A stretch of DNA of 64,000 bases, taken from NCBI GenBank assembly GCA_019114945.1, contig DXEN01000072.1, forward strand, positions 1 to 64,000, given 5' to 3'. A program made the position numbers and the translations under genes. Shown here in pieces: positions 8,830-18,277 of this stretch. Below the pieces are notes generated by a model. That model saw only the letters and a list, made by a program, of their open reading frames with translations, searched no databases and was not told the DNA's origin. Every line of letters begins with the position of its first letter. Positions within the stretch are counted from its first letter, which is position 1. Source of the DNA: Candidatus Parabacteroides intestinigallinarum (GTDB taxonomy: Bacteria > Bacteroidota > Bacteroidia > Bacteroidales > Tannerellaceae).

Positions 8830-9920
8830 TTCAAATAGATTCATACGAAGCAATCGACCATTTCGTCCAGCAAGGGGAAAGTTTCGCTCTTTGGCGCATA
8901 CCGGGAGAGGAACACATCCATTTCCGATCGCGAAAGAGCGCTTCTCCTTGCTTGTTATATGATATAAAAGATTTAAATGAACGGAGCGGTTTCGTAATCG
9001 CTCCGTTTCAAGTGACAAAGGAGCATCCGATCGTGCTGATCGAACCGGAGCAGCCTGAAATTTCATTCGAGGGGAACGCGGATTTCCTTCGAATGAAATT
9101 TGAATTTCCTTCGGAAGAAATGAAATTTTCCTCCGAGGAAAATGAGAAGGAGGAATATGCCCACCGTTTTTCCTTGTTCACCCAACCTTTATTAAAAGGC
9201 GGCCAGGATAAACTTGTATTGTCGCGCCACACGCGGATACAAAGAAAGGCTACTTTCTCGCCCGCTAAAGCATTCCTTTCCGCGGCGAAACGCTATATTC
9301 GCTCCTATGTATATCTCTGCCATACGCCAACGACCGGCACATGGATGGGAAGCACACCGGAGATTTTATTATCCGGCGAGAAGGGCGATTGGCATACGGT
9401 GGCCCTGGCAGGCACCCAAAACCTACGAGCCGGCAACCTACCGAAGAACTGGGATCACAAGAATTGGATGGAGCAACAATTGGTCGCCTCTTACATCCAA
9501 CGGCAATTATCCACGCTGGGCATCGACTCCAAGGAGCAAGGGCCTTACGCGGTACGTGCCGGAGAGGTGGCGCACTTGAAGAGCGATTTCCACTTCTCGT
9601 TGCCCGACGTGCGTAAAATCGGGGATGTCCTGAAGTTGTTGCACCCAACTCCCGCCGTGTGCGGCCTTCCGAAAGAGGAAGCCTACCGCTTCATCCTCGC
9701 GAACGAAGGCTACGACCGAAGCTATTATTCCGGTTTTATCGGCTGGTTGGATCCCAACGGAAAGACCGATCTATACGTCAACCTGCGATGTATGAACATC
9801 TCGCTCACAACGTTCACCCTCTACGCCGGCGGCGGATTGCTCGCCGCCTCGCGGTTAGAGGACGAGTGGCAAGAGACAGAAGATAAACTCGATACGATGA
9901 GAAGACTTATATACATTTGA
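8826..9920 (+). CDS. menF: isochorismate synthase
   Basis: It converts chorismate to isochorismate, the first committed step to menaquinone. The C-terminal chorismate-binding part carries [14 protein letters not shown] and [13 protein letters not shown], with metal-binding acidic residues in HLKSDFHF and the later E-rich EWQETEDKL. At 364 aa it is short, as usual in Bacteroidetes. The N-terminal linker (residues about 78-106) is unusually Glu/Phe/Ser-rich because the DNA there is a 22-bp periodic palindromic array. The gene overlaps the HAD-MenI gene by 4 nt and is followed by menD 11 nt after its stop. Confidence 0.93.
   Translation: MIQIDSYEAIDHFVQQGESFALWRIPGEEHIHFRSRKSASPCLLYDIKDLNERSGFVIAPFQVTKEHPIVLIEPEQPEISFEGNADFLRMKFEFPSEEMKFSSEENEKEEYAHRFSLFTQPLLKGGQDKLVLSRHTRIQRKATFSPAKAFLSAAKRYIRSYVYLCHTPTTGTWMGSTPEILLSGEKGDWHTVALAGTQNLRAGNLPKNWDHKNWMEQQLVASYIQRQLSTLGIDSKEQGPYAVRAGEVAHLKSDFHFSLPDVRKIGDVLKLLHPTPAVCGLPKEEAYRFILANEGYDRSYYSGFIGWLDPNGKTDLYVNLRCMNISLTTFTLYAGGGLLAASRLEDEWQETEDKLDTMRRLIYI
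9061..9142. repeat. in-frame 22-bp periodic palindromic array inside menF
   Basis: Four units start at 9061, 9083, 9105 and 9127, exactly 22 bp apart, with dyad cores such as TTTCCTTCGAATGAAA, TTTCCTTCGGAAGAAA and TTTCCTCCGAGGAAAA. The period is not a multiple of three, so each unit is read in a different frame, yet no stop arises. The second core matches an element upstream of the YgiQ gene (63650-63665) at 14 of 16 bases. Confidence 0.75.
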
Positions 9921-9931
9921 AATTACAAATC

Positions 9932-11605
9932 ATGTACAGCGACAAAAAGAATATACTTCAATTAGCGGCCTTGCTTATCGAGCATGGCGTAAGTAACATC
10001 GTCCTCTGTCCGGGAAGCCGCAACTCGCCTATCGTTCGGACATTGGCCAATCATCCGTTCTTCACCTGCCACTCCGTGACCGACGAACGGAGCGCGGGCT
10101 TCTTCGCCTTGGGATTGGCATTGCACGGAGGCAAACCGGCGGCGATATGCTGCACGTCCGGAACCGCCTTGCTGAACATACACCCGGCGGTAGCGGAGGC
10201 TTTTTACCAGCACGTCCCCTTGGTCGTGATATCCGCCGACCGACCGGAGGCTTGGATCGGGCAGATGGACGGACAAACGCTGCCTCAACCCGGCGTGTTC
10301 GGAACGCTGGTGAAAAAGTCGGTCCAGCTACCGGAGGTCCATACCGAACAAGAGGAATGGTATTGCAACCGCCTCATCAACGAGGCCTTGCTGGAACTGA
10401 ACCATCACGGGAAAGGCCCGGTGCACATCAACGTTCCCCTATCGGAACCGCTCTTCCAATTCACGACACCAGAGCTGCCGAAAGTACGGGTTATCACCCG
10501 CTATCAAGGCCTGAACGTGTACGACCGGAACTACGACGACCTGATCGAACGGCTGAATAAATACAACAAGCGGATGATGATAGCGGGGCAGATGAGCTTG
10601 ATCTACCTCTTCGAGAAAAAAATCTGCAAACTGCTCTACAAGCATTTCGTCTGGTTGAGCGAGCACATCGGGAACCGGATCGTACCCGGTCTACCCATCA
10701 AGAACTTCGACACGATCTTGTATGCCGCGCCCGAGGAGGAACGCGAGAAATTGGCACCAGAGCTCGTAATCACCTACGGTGGCCATATCGTCTCGAAGCG
10801 GCTCAAGGAATTCCTGCGCAAACATCCGCCCAAGGAACATTGGCACGTCTCGCTGGACGGCGAGGTGGCGGATTTGTTCGGGTGCCTGACCACGGTGATT
10901 GAGATGGATCCTTTCGAGTTCCTGGAAAAAATCGCGTATCTATTGGAGAACAAGCAAGTGGAGTACCCGAAAGCCTGGGAATACAAATCCAAGAACATCC
11001 CGGAACCCACGTTCGCCTACTCGGAAATGGCGGCGATCGGGCAATTGATACACGCGCTTCCCGCCGAATCGTCCTTGCACTTGGGAAATAGCTCAACCGT
11101 ACGGTACGCCCAATTGTACGCGATTCCCGATACGGTGGAGGTATGCTGCAACCGCGGGACGAGCGGCATCGAGGGCTCGCTATCGACCGCCCTGGGCTAT
11201 GCCTTCCATTCGGCACGGCTCAACTTCATCGTGCTTGGCGATCTCAGTTTCTTCTACGACATGAACGCTTTATGGCACGAGAACCTTCGCCCGAACCTCC
11301 GTATCCTCTTGCTGAACAACGGAGGAGGCGAGATCTTCCAAGCGATACCGGGATTCGATATGAACGAACGAGAACATCGATACGTGACCGCCACGCATCA
11401 GACATCGGCACGCGGCTGGGCCGAGGAGCGAGGATTCGCCTACACCGCCATCCATAACAGCGAGGAACTGGAAACCGCCTTACCGGATTTCACCCAGACC
11501 GAGCGTCCCACGGAACGTCCGATGCTCGTCGAGGTATTCACCGACAAGAGCGAGGACATCCGATTATTGAAAGAATATTATCACAATTTGAAATTTAAAA
11601 TTTAA
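9932..11605 (+). CDS. menD: 2-succinyl-5-enolpyruvyl-6-hydroxy-3-cyclohexene-1-carboxylate synthase
   Basis: This thiamine-diphosphate enzyme joins isochorismate and 2-oxoglutarate to form SEPHCHC. Seen in the 557-aa product: LCPGSRNSP near the N-terminus, [18 protein letters not shown] in the pyrimidine-binding domain, and the diphosphate/Mg motif [14 protein letters not shown] with NNGGGEIFQ. The ORF track starts at a TTG (9917); the ATG at 9932 (MYSDKKNIL) is preferred because it matches the usual N-terminus. It sits 11 nt after menF and 1 nt before menB. Confidence 0.95.
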   Translation: MYSDKKNILQLAALLIEHGVSNIVLCPGSRNSPIVRTLANHPFFTCHSVTDERSAGFFALGLALHGGKPAAICCTSGTALLNIHPAVAEAFYQHVPLVVISADRPEAWIGQMDGQTLPQPGVFGTLVKKSVQLPEVHTEQEEWYCNRLINEALLELNHHGKGPVHINVPLSEPLFQFTTPELPKVRVITRYQGLNVYDRNYDDLIERLNKYNKRMMIAGQMSLIYLFEKKICKLLYKHFVWLSEHIGNRIVPGLPIKNFDTILYAAPEEEREKLAPELVITYGGHIVSKRLKEFLRKHPPKEHWHVSLDGEVADLFGCLTTVIEMDPFEFLEKIAYLLENKQVEYPKAWEYKSKNIPEPTFAYSEMAAIGQLIHALPAESSLHLGNSSTVRYAQLYAIPDTVEVCCNRGTSGIEGSLSTALGYAFHSARLNFIVLGDLSFFYDMNALWHENLRPNLRILLLNNGGGEIFQAIPGFDMNEREHRYVTATHQTSARGWAEERGFAYTAIHNSEELETALPDFTQTERPTERPMLVEVFTDKSEDIRLLKEYYHNLKFKI

Positions 11606-11606
11606 A

Positions 11607-12422
11607 ATGCGAAACTGGACAACCATTAAGGAATACGAGGATATTCTATTCGATTTCTACAACGGCATCGCACGGATCACCATCAACCGGGAGCGTTACC
11701 GGAACGCGTTCACGCCGACGACAACGACCGAGATGAGCGACGCTTTTTATATCTGCCGGGAGCGCCCGGACATCAATGTAGTCGTATTGACCGGAGCGGG
11801 CGACAAGGCCTTTTGCTCAGGCGGCGATATGCACGTGAAAGGACGTGGCGGCTATGTGGGCAAGGATGGCGTACCCCGCTTGAATGTGCTGGACGTGCAG
11901 AAGCAAATCCGCTCCCTGCCGAAACCGGTCATCGCCGCCGTAAACGGATTCGCGATCGGTGGCGGACACGTGCTGCACGTCGTATGCGATTTGACCATCG
12001 CCTCGGAGAACGCGATCTTCGGGCAGACCGGTCCGCGCGTGGGAAGTTTCGACGCCGGGTTCGGCTCCTCTTATTTGGCACGAATCGTCGGCCAGAAGAA
12101 AGCCCGCGAGATTTGGTTCCTCTGCCGCAAGTATAACGCGCAAGAGGCCTTGGAGATGGGCTTGGTGAACAAGGTCGTCCCCTTGGAGCGGTTGGAGGAC
12201 GAGTACGTGCAATGGGCCGAGGAGATGATGCAGCTCAGTCCGTTGGCGTTGCGCATGATCAAGGCTGGACTGAACGCGGAACTGGACGGCCAGGCCGGCA
12301 TCCAAGAACTGGCGGGCGACGCGACCATGCTTTATTATATGACCGACGAGGCGCAAGAGGGCGGAAAGGCGTTCCTGGAGAAACGTCGCCCGCGCTTCGA
12401 GGATTATCCGAAATTCCCTTAA
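11607..12422 (+). CDS. menB: 1,4-dihydroxy-2-naphthoyl-CoA synthase
   Basis: This crotonase-fold enzyme closes the second ring of menaquinone by intramolecular Claisen condensation of o-succinylbenzoyl-CoA. The 271-aa protein shows FCSGGD and [10 protein letters not shown] (oxyanion hole), then [20 protein letters not shown], the MenB-specific stretch that separates it from other crotonases, and the C-terminal [12 protein letters not shown]. It begins 1 nt after menD and ends 3 nt before menC. Its product would be the substrate of the thioesterase half of the first operon gene. Confidence 0.96.
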   Translation: MRNWTTIKEYEDILFDFYNGIARITINRERYRNAFTPTTTTEMSDAFYICRERPDINVVVLTGAGDKAFCSGGDMHVKGRGGYVGKDGVPRLNVLDVQKQIRSLPKPVIAAVNGFAIGGGHVLHVVCDLTIASENAIFGQTGPRVGSFDAGFGSSYLARIVGQKKAREIWFLCRKYNAQEALEMGLVNKVVPLERLEDEYVQWAEEMMQLSPLALRMIKAGLNAELDGQAGIQELAGDATMLYYMTDEAQEGGKAFLEKRRPRFEDYPKFP

Positions 12423-12425
12423 CCG

Positions 12426-13481
12426 ATGAATGCGCTAAAGGTAGAATATTGGCCCGTATCGCTTCGCTTTAAGCGGCCAGCCAAGACCTCAAGAGGCGCG
12501 TACACGACTCGCCAAATATGGTTCGTGAAAGTCGGTGATGATCATTCGTGGGGAATAGGTGAGTGCGCTCCCCTTCCAGACTTGAGTGTCGAGGCCGGAC
12601 CGGACTACGAACGAATCCTTCGCGCCGCCTGCGAGGAATTGGCGGAAAACGGATGGATCGACGTGGAGAAATTGCGCCCCTATCCCTCCATCCTATTCGG
12701 GCTGGAGACAGCGATGCGACATAGGCAGAGCGATAGCCCTGCCCTGTGGCCGACACTGTTCGCGGACGGAACCCGCGGCATTCAGATAAACGGCTTGGTC
12801 TGGATGGGTGACTATCGTTTTATGCAAGAGCAGATCGAGGAGAAGATCCGAGCCGGCTTCCGGTGCGTTAAGCTAAAGATCGGGGCGATCCACTTCGAGG
12901 AGGAACTGGAGTTGTTGCGAAAAATTCGCGCTCGCTTCTCCGCCCAGGAGATTGAGTTGCGTGTGGACGCGAATGGGGCGTTCTCGCCAGATGAAGCCTT
13001 AGATAAGCTTCATCAGTTGGCCGAGTTGGATCTGCACTCGATCGAGCAACCGATTCGCGCCGGACAGTGGGAAGATATGGCCCGGCTGGTAGAGCGGTCG
13101 CCATTACCCATCGCGCTGGATGAGGAACTGATCGGTTGTTGCCAACGTCAGGAGCGGGAAAGACTGCTGAAGACTATCCGGCCTCACTATCTCGTCTTAA
13201 AGCCTTCCTTACATGGAGGATTCAGTGGCTGTACGGAGTGGATACGCCTTACGGAAAGTATACTGGGCGGCACGCCGAAAGAGCCGAAATGGTGGCTTAC
13301 TTCCGCATTAGAGAGTAATGTTGGCTTGAACGCCATCGCGCAGTTTTGCGCCCATATCACCCTCGACAGTCCATCGCTGCCGCAAGGATTAGGTACAGGC
13401 CAACTGTTCGTTCGTAACGTACCTCCGGAGTTGCATCTCAAAGGAGATACCCTTTGGTTCCACCCACCCGTATATCGATAA
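12426..13481 (+). CDS. menC: o-succinylbenzoate synthase
   Basis: This enolase-superfamily dehydratase converts SHCHC to o-succinylbenzoate. In the 351-aa sequence the expected residues are present: the Lys pair KLK (149 and 151), metal ligands Asp181 (RVDANGAF), Glu207 (SIEQP) and Asp232 (ALDEEL), and Lys259 ([11 protein letters not shown]). It lies between menB and menE with spacers of only 3 and 4 nt. In the operon it acts before menE and menB although it is encoded after menB. Confidence 0.94.
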   Translation: MNALKVEYWPVSLRFKRPAKTSRGAYTTRQIWFVKVGDDHSWGIGECAPLPDLSVEAGPDYERILRAACEELAENGWIDVEKLRPYPSILFGLETAMRHRQSDSPALWPTLFADGTRGIQINGLVWMGDYRFMQEQIEEKIRAGFRCVKLKIGAIHFEEELELLRKIRARFSAQEIELRVDANGAFSPDEALDKLHQLAELDLHSIEQPIRAGQWEDMARLVERSPLPIALDEELIGCCQRQERERLLKTIRPHYLVLKPSLHGGFSGCTEWIRLTESILGGTPKEPKWWLTSALESNVGLNAIAQFCAHITLDSPSLPQGLGTGQLFVRNVPPELHLKGDTLWFHPPVYR

Positions 13482-13485
13482 AGAG

Positions 13486-14634
13486 ATGAACGATATCTAT
13501 CTCATGGACCGGAGCCGACAACGGCTGACCTTGGAGGGCGTCGACTATGCGGCACACGACCTCCCCCGCCTCCGGGCGATGGCGGAGGAACGCACGGACG
13601 ATTTCTTACGCGATCTGTGCCTTTTCCTGGAAGATTGGTTCAGCGACGCACCAACCCTTCAAGTACAGACATCCGGCTCCACGGGAACACCCAAACAATT
13701 GTCCGTGCGCAAGGAACAAATGATGAATAGCGCACGCATCACCTGCGAGTTCCTCCGGCTGCGACCGGGCGACACGGCGTTGCTCTGCATGCCGTTGCGT
13801 TATATCGCCGGGAAGATGGTCGTGGTACGTGCCTTGGTAGCGGGACTGAACCTTATTCTCCGCACACCCTCCGGACATCCGTTGGCGACGGACGATGACA
13901 CGCCGATACGGTTTGCCGCCATGATTCCCTTGCAGGTAGACAACTCCCTGCGCATCCCCGCGGAACGGGAACGGTTAGCGCGCATCGACACGCTTATTAT
14001 CGGAGGCGGCTCCATCGACGCTGACTTAGAACGTGAGCTACGAGAAATGCCCCACGCGATTTACTCCACCTACGGCATGACCGAGACGCTATCGCACATC
14101 GCACTACGTCGCCTGAACGGTCCGGAAGCGTCTCCATTCTATCACCCTTTTCCCACGGTCAAGCTCTCCTTGTCCCTGGAAGGCACGCTGGTAATCGACG
14201 CCCCCTTGGTGTGCGACGAGCGGTTGGTAACCAACGACATCGCCCACATCCGGCCGGACGGCAGCTTCCGCATCATCGGGCGCAAGGACAACGTCATCAA
14301 TACCGGAGGCGTCAAGGTGCAAATCGAGGAGGTCGAGGAACGGCTGCGCCCGCATCTGCCCACGCCGTTCGCCATCACCGCCATATCCGACCGGAAGTTT
14401 GGCGAGGCGGTCACCTTATTGGTCGCCGCCTCTTTATCAAAGGCAGAGAAGCATCTTCTCTTGAGCGGACGGAATCTTCCCCAGTTATTAGAGGAACTGC
14501 TGCCCAAATACCAACGGCCGAAACATATATTATATGTAAAGGCGATTCCCCAAACCGGAAGCGGCAAGACCGACCGTGCCGCCTGCCGGACGTTAGCGAA
14601 AGAATGTATCACTAAAAACAATACAGACGTATGA
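13486..14634 (+). CDS. menE: o-succinylbenzoate-CoA ligase
   Basis: This ANL-superfamily adenylating enzyme makes o-succinylbenzoyl-CoA from OSB, ATP and CoA. The P-loop-like motif TSGSTGTPK is at residues 62-70, STYGMTET near 190, and IGRKDNVINTGGVKVQ in the hinge and C-terminal lid. The catalytic Lys is in QTGSGKTDRAACR close to the end. At 382 aa it is shorter than the Bacillus/E. coli enzymes, as is common in Bacteroidetes. Its stop overlaps the next gene's ATG. The operon has no recognisable menH, menA or methyltransferase, which must be elsewhere or, for menH, may be absent. Confidence 0.94.
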   Translation: MNDIYLMDRSRQRLTLEGVDYAAHDLPRLRAMAEERTDDFLRDLCLFLEDWFSDAPTLQVQTSGSTGTPKQLSVRKEQMMNSARITCEFLRLRPGDTALLCMPLRYIAGKMVVVRALVAGLNLILRTPSGHPLATDDDTPIRFAAMIPLQVDNSLRIPAERERLARIDTLIIGGGSIDADLERELREMPHAIYSTYGMTETLSHIALRRLNGPEASPFYHPFPTVKLSLSLEGTLVIDAPLVCDERLVTNDIAHIRPDGSFRIIGRKDNVINTGGVKVQIEEVEERLRPHLPTPFAITAISDRKFGEAVTLLVAASLSKAEKHLLLSGRNLPQLLEELLPKYQRPKHILYVKAIPQTGSGKTDRAACRTLAKECITKNNTDV

Positions 14635-16550
14635 AAAGAATCTTAGCAATAACAGCGTTCTCCCTGTTAACGCTCTTTCCGGTTTACGGAGAGGACGCTT
14701 ACGCGGGCTACGACCGCGTGACCTTGCTGGATAGCACCGCCGTGACGGTACAACCCTCCGGTTCGGGCGCTTTCATCCTCCACAAGGCATTTCGGGTACA
14801 GACACCGAAAGGAGCCGTGAACAGCCGGGTCATCAAATACGACTACGATCCCTTGACGGCGCACGCGGAATTCCGCTACGCCACGATCTACCGGGCGAAC
14901 GGCGACGTAATCAACCTCGATGTCACCGAGGCACGCGATTACGCAGCCCCGGCACGGGCCATCTATTGGGGCGCCCGACAAATCATGCTGGAAGTGGGTC
15001 GCCTGCAACCGGGCGATATCGTGGAGTACGAGATCGCCAAGAAGGGTTTCACCTACGCCCTGCTGACGGCGGGTGATGACGAGGAACGGTTCATCCCACC
15101 AATGCGCGGGCAGTTCTATGACATCGTACCTTTCTGGACGACGGAACCCACGATGCGCAAGGTATACCAAGTGTCCATGCCCATGGAGAAGGAATTGCAA
15201 TTCCAATTCTATCAAGGCGAGTGCGCCTCCTCCATGCGCTACGAGGAAGGACGGAAGGTGTACACCTTCACCGCCACCGATATCCGACCCTTCGAGCGGG
15301 AACCCAACATGGTCGACCTGTTCGACGCCGCTCCGAAACTGATGATGTCCAGCACGCCCCGTTGGCAGGATAAATCGCTTTGGTTCCACAAGGTAAACGA
15401 GGATTACGGAAGCTTCGATCCCATTCCGGAAGCCCAGAAGAAAGTAGACGAGCTCATTCAGGGGAAAAAGACCGAGATGGAGAAAATCGCCGTGCTGACG
15501 CACTGGGTGGCCGACAACATCCGCTACTCCGGCATTTCCATGGGCAAAGGCGAGGGTTATACGCTTCACAACCTGAAAATGAATTACACGGATCGTTGCG
15601 GTGTATGTAAGGATATAGCCGGCACACTTATCGCCTTCCTGCGCATGGCGGGTTTCGAGGCGTATCCGGCGATGACCATGGCGGGAAGCCGGGTAGAAAG
15701 TATTCCGGCGGATCACTTCAATCATTGCGTAGCGGTAGTGAAGCTATCGAACGGCACTTATATGCCATTAGACCCCACGTGGGTGCCTTTCTGCCGGGAA
15801 CTATGGAGCAGCGCGGAGCAGCAACAGAACTACCTGCCGGGCGTCCCCGAGGGCTCCGACCTGTGCCTGACACCGCTCTCCGCACCGGAGAACCACTACG
15901 TACGCATCCATGCCGACAACCACATCAACGAGCGGGGCACGCTGCGCGGACGGTTCACCATCACCGCCGAGGGACAATCGGACAGCAACATCCGTCGTAT
16001 CTTCACCACCGGCTGGCAATCCGACTGGAAGAACAGTTTAGAGAAGCAGCTGCTCGCCGTCTCGCCCAAAGCCAAGCTCCTGCGTGTAGACTACGGAAAG
16101 AATCCCAAGGACTACCAAGCGGCACCCATTCGGATCACCTTCTCGTACGAGATTCCCGGCTACGCGATTATCGCCGGCGACCGTATGCTGCTCAAGCCCT
16201 TGGTGATGAACAATCTGTATAATCAAGTGAAGAGTTTCCTGCGGATCGATACCGATTTAGAGACACGTCAATACGGATTCAAGGACGGCTGCTCGCGACT
16301 GGTGGAACAGGAGGAAACCATCCGAGTCCCGAAAGGATACACTTTGATAAACACGCCAAGGAATGACAACTGGCGCAGCCAAGCCGCGGACTTCGAAGGT
16401 TCTCTGTCGCAAGGGAAACAGCAAGAAATCGTCTTGCGCCAACGCTTAGCGTTGAAGAAACGGGTCTACGACGCCATGGATTGGGAAGGATTCCGCACGG
16501 CGATCAATGCCTACAAAAGTTATGGAGAATATATAATGATTAAACGATAA
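14631..16550 (+). CDS. secreted DUF3857 and transglutaminase-core protein
   Basis: This 639-aa exported protein has a signal peptide at residues 1-20. Its N-terminal DUF3857-type beta domain contains VNSRVIKYDYDPLTAHAEF. The middle is a transglutaminase-like (papain-fold) domain with an apparently complete triad: Cys326 in RCGVCKD, His in DHFNHCVAV and Asp in MPLDPTW. The C-terminal half is another beta-rich region. It overlaps menE by ATGA, so it is probably co-transcribed with the men genes, though no link to quinone synthesis is known. The following gene is a shorter relative. Function is not established; crosslinking or peptide cleavage in the periplasm is conceivable. Confidence 0.88.
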   Translation: MKRILAITAFSLLTLFPVYGEDAYAGYDRVTLLDSTAVTVQPSGSGAFILHKAFRVQTPKGAVNSRVIKYDYDPLTAHAEFRYATIYRANGDVINLDVTEARDYAAPARAIYWGARQIMLEVGRLQPGDIVEYEIAKKGFTYALLTAGDDEERFIPPMRGQFYDIVPFWTTEPTMRKVYQVSMPMEKELQFQFYQGECASSMRYEEGRKVYTFTATDIRPFEREPNMVDLFDAAPKLMMSSTPRWQDKSLWFHKVNEDYGSFDPIPEAQKKVDELIQGKKTEMEKIAVLTHWVADNIRYSGISMGKGEGYTLHNLKMNYTDRCGVCKDIAGTLIAFLRMAGFEAYPAMTMAGSRVESIPADHFNHCVAVVKLSNGTYMPLDPTWVPFCRELWSSAEQQQNYLPGVPEGSDLCLTPLSAPENHYVRIHADNHINERGTLRGRFTITAEGQSDSNIRRIFTTGWQSDWKNSLEKQLLAVSPKAKLLRVDYGKNPKDYQAAPIRITFSYEIPGYAIIAGDRMLLKPLVMNNLYNQVKSFLRIDTDLETRQYGFKDGCSRLVEQEETIRVPKGYTLINTPRNDNWRSQAADFEGSLSQGKQQEIVLRQRLALKKRVYDAMDWEGFRTAINAYKSYGEYIMIKR

Positions 16551-16555
16551 GAACC

Positions 16556-18145
16556 ATGAATAAAATAATATATCCCATCCAATTGATACTCTGCTTGCTG
16601 TTGGTGGCGACCACGTTGTCGGCCGCACCCGAGGCGGAGTATCGGAAACTCTCGAAAACCTGGACCGTCAACGCGGATGGCAGTCAGGAATACCATCACT
16701 CGATGGAGTTGACGCTTTTTACCCATACGGCGATGAACAACACGTATGGCGAGAGCTTCATCGTTTATAACCCCGATTACCAAACAGTCGTCATCCATTC
16801 CGCCTACACGACACAGAAGGACGGCTCGGTTATCAAGACACCGGACAACGCCTTCGTGGAAGTCCTTCCCCGCTTCGCCGCCGACGCTCCCGCTTACAAC
16901 GGGTTGAAAGAGTTGGTTGTCGTGCATACCGGATTGGAGCTGGGTGCGACTATCCACCTGGACTACTCCATCCTGACAAAGCCGGGATATTACCCGGCTT
17001 TGGATATCAACGAGACGCTGCAAGAGACCTCGCCCGTGAAGGAATACCAAATAGCCATCTACGCTCCCGCCGATAAACCCCTCACTTGGCAGTTGTATGG
17101 AAGCCAAGCCAAGGCTACCGAAAGCCAGGAAGCGGACCAGTGCGTCATTCGATGGACGCTGCGCGACGTACCCGCCTCCTCCCGCGAGGCTTTCCTGCCC
17201 CAGAATCACGACGGCGTGCCCCGCCTCGTCGCATCCGGCTACGCCTCCCAGCAAGAGGCATTATCCACATTAGCGAAACGTTTCCAAGCCTCCGTAAGTT
17301 ACGAGAGCGAGACCTTCGGGCCGTACCTCGTGGAATCGCTCAACGACGCTGACGCCAAAGTAAGAACGTTGCAAACGCATGTCGTAGAGAACATGGGATA
17401 TACCGCGATCCCGCTCTCATACACTGGCTACAACATCCGTGACGTGGACCTGGCGCTCCGTAGCGCTTACGGCACCTTGGCGGAGAAGACGCAACTATTG
17501 AACGTCCTGCTGAACGCCGCCGGCATCCCGGCGGAAGTAGTGGTTGTTTATCCCGGCAACTTGCATACGGACGCCTGTGGCCTGAGTGCCATCAAGGACC
17601 TCGCTATCAAAGCGACCGTGAACGGACAAGACAGATTTCTCTCCGCGGTCAGCCTCACTCCTTCGCCCATCACACGGCGGGGAGATTTAGACAAAGTATT
17701 CACCTTAGACGGAACCCAGGTAGCCGTCAACGCGGAACCGACTGTCGTTCGGGAAGAAATTGCCATCTCGCAAATCGACACATTCGGAATTTGTACGCTA
17801 CCTAACGCATCGAAGGGAATCGACACATGGGGCATGGCGACCTTGAATAGCAAACGCCAAAACCGATTTGAGCTACCCGCCTTGTTAAAAGAAGAAATCG
17901 TCTATACGGTCACACCGGGAAAAGGAATGCGATTAGAAACCTCTACGCAAGAGCGCCGCGTAGAAAAAACTTTCGGGAAAGTTGTCCGCGCGATCGTTCC
18001 GAAGGGTGACGCGATCGAAGTGATACGTTCCATCGAATTGAATCAACTGCAATACACGCCGGAGGAATATGACGACTTACGCGCACTCATCAACGAATGG
18101 ACCGACCCTAACAACCGGGTATTGCTATTTTCCACGGACAGATAA
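16556..18145 (+). CDS. secreted DUF3857 protein with degenerate transglutaminase core
   Basis: This 529-aa protein has a signal peptide (residues 1-23, VATTLSAAPE) and an N-terminal DUF3857 domain like its upstream neighbour (FTHTAMNNTYGESFIVYNP). In the region that should carry the catalytic Cys it reads AYGTLAEKTQLLNVLLNAAG, where the neighbour has RCGVCKD, so the nucleophile seems lost. It starts 5 nt after the upstream gene. The pair may form a complex in which this member is a non-enzymatic partner; that is inference. It ends before a convergent hairpin array. Confidence 0.85.
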   Translation: MNKIIYPIQLILCLLLVATTLSAAPEAEYRKLSKTWTVNADGSQEYHHSMELTLFTHTAMNNTYGESFIVYNPDYQTVVIHSAYTTQKDGSVIKTPDNAFVEVLPRFAADAPAYNGLKELVVVHTGLELGATIHLDYSILTKPGYYPALDINETLQETSPVKEYQIAIYAPADKPLTWQLYGSQAKATESQEADQCVIRWTLRDVPASSREAFLPQNHDGVPRLVASGYASQQEALSTLAKRFQASVSYESETFGPYLVESLNDADAKVRTLQTHVVENMGYTAIPLSYTGYNIRDVDLALRSAYGTLAEKTQLLNVLLNAAGIPAEVVVVYPGNLHTDACGLSAIKDLAIKATVNGQDRFLSAVSLTPSPITRRGDLDKVFTLDGTQVAVNAEPTVVREEIAISQIDTFGICTLPNASKGIDTWGMATLNSKRQNRFELPALLKEEIVYTVTPGKGMRLETSTQERRVEKTFGKVVRAIVPKGDAIEVIRSIELNQLQYTPEEYDDLRALINEWTDPNNRVLLFSTDR

Positions 18146-18162
18146 CCCGCCCCTATAAAAGC

Positions 18163-18211
18163 GACCTCACGATGGGCATTCTTAGGTACTCATGATGCCC
18201 ATCGTGAGGTC
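18163..18211. terminator. bidirectional hairpin between convergent genes
   Basis: A perfect 17-bp stem pairs GACCTCACGATGGGCAT (18163-18179) with 18195-18211 around a 15-nt loop. It lies between the ends of the DUF3857 gene and the DUF4301 gene. A short T-run follows on the plus strand (CTTT). It is part of a 23-bp periodic array. Confidence 0.65.
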
Positions 18212-18246
18212 TTTAGAATGGGCATCGTCAACACCTAACAATGCCC
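18163..18246. repeat. intergenic array with 23-bp period and alternating orientation
   Basis: The core (A/G)ATGGGCAT or its complement starts at 18171, 18194, 18217 and 18240, exactly 23 bp apart, alternating GGGC, GCCC, GGGC, GCCC. Adjacent inverted units build the large hairpin annotated separately. No gene is seen in this 132-bp gap. Confidence 0.7.
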
Positions 18247-18277
18247 GATATAATTGACTCCGGACTTGCCCAAGTCA

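Noticed and set aside
14667-15725. 352-aa minus-strand ORF opposite the DUF3857 gene
   Set aside because: It is a shadow frame with His/Val/Arg-rich composition and no start context.
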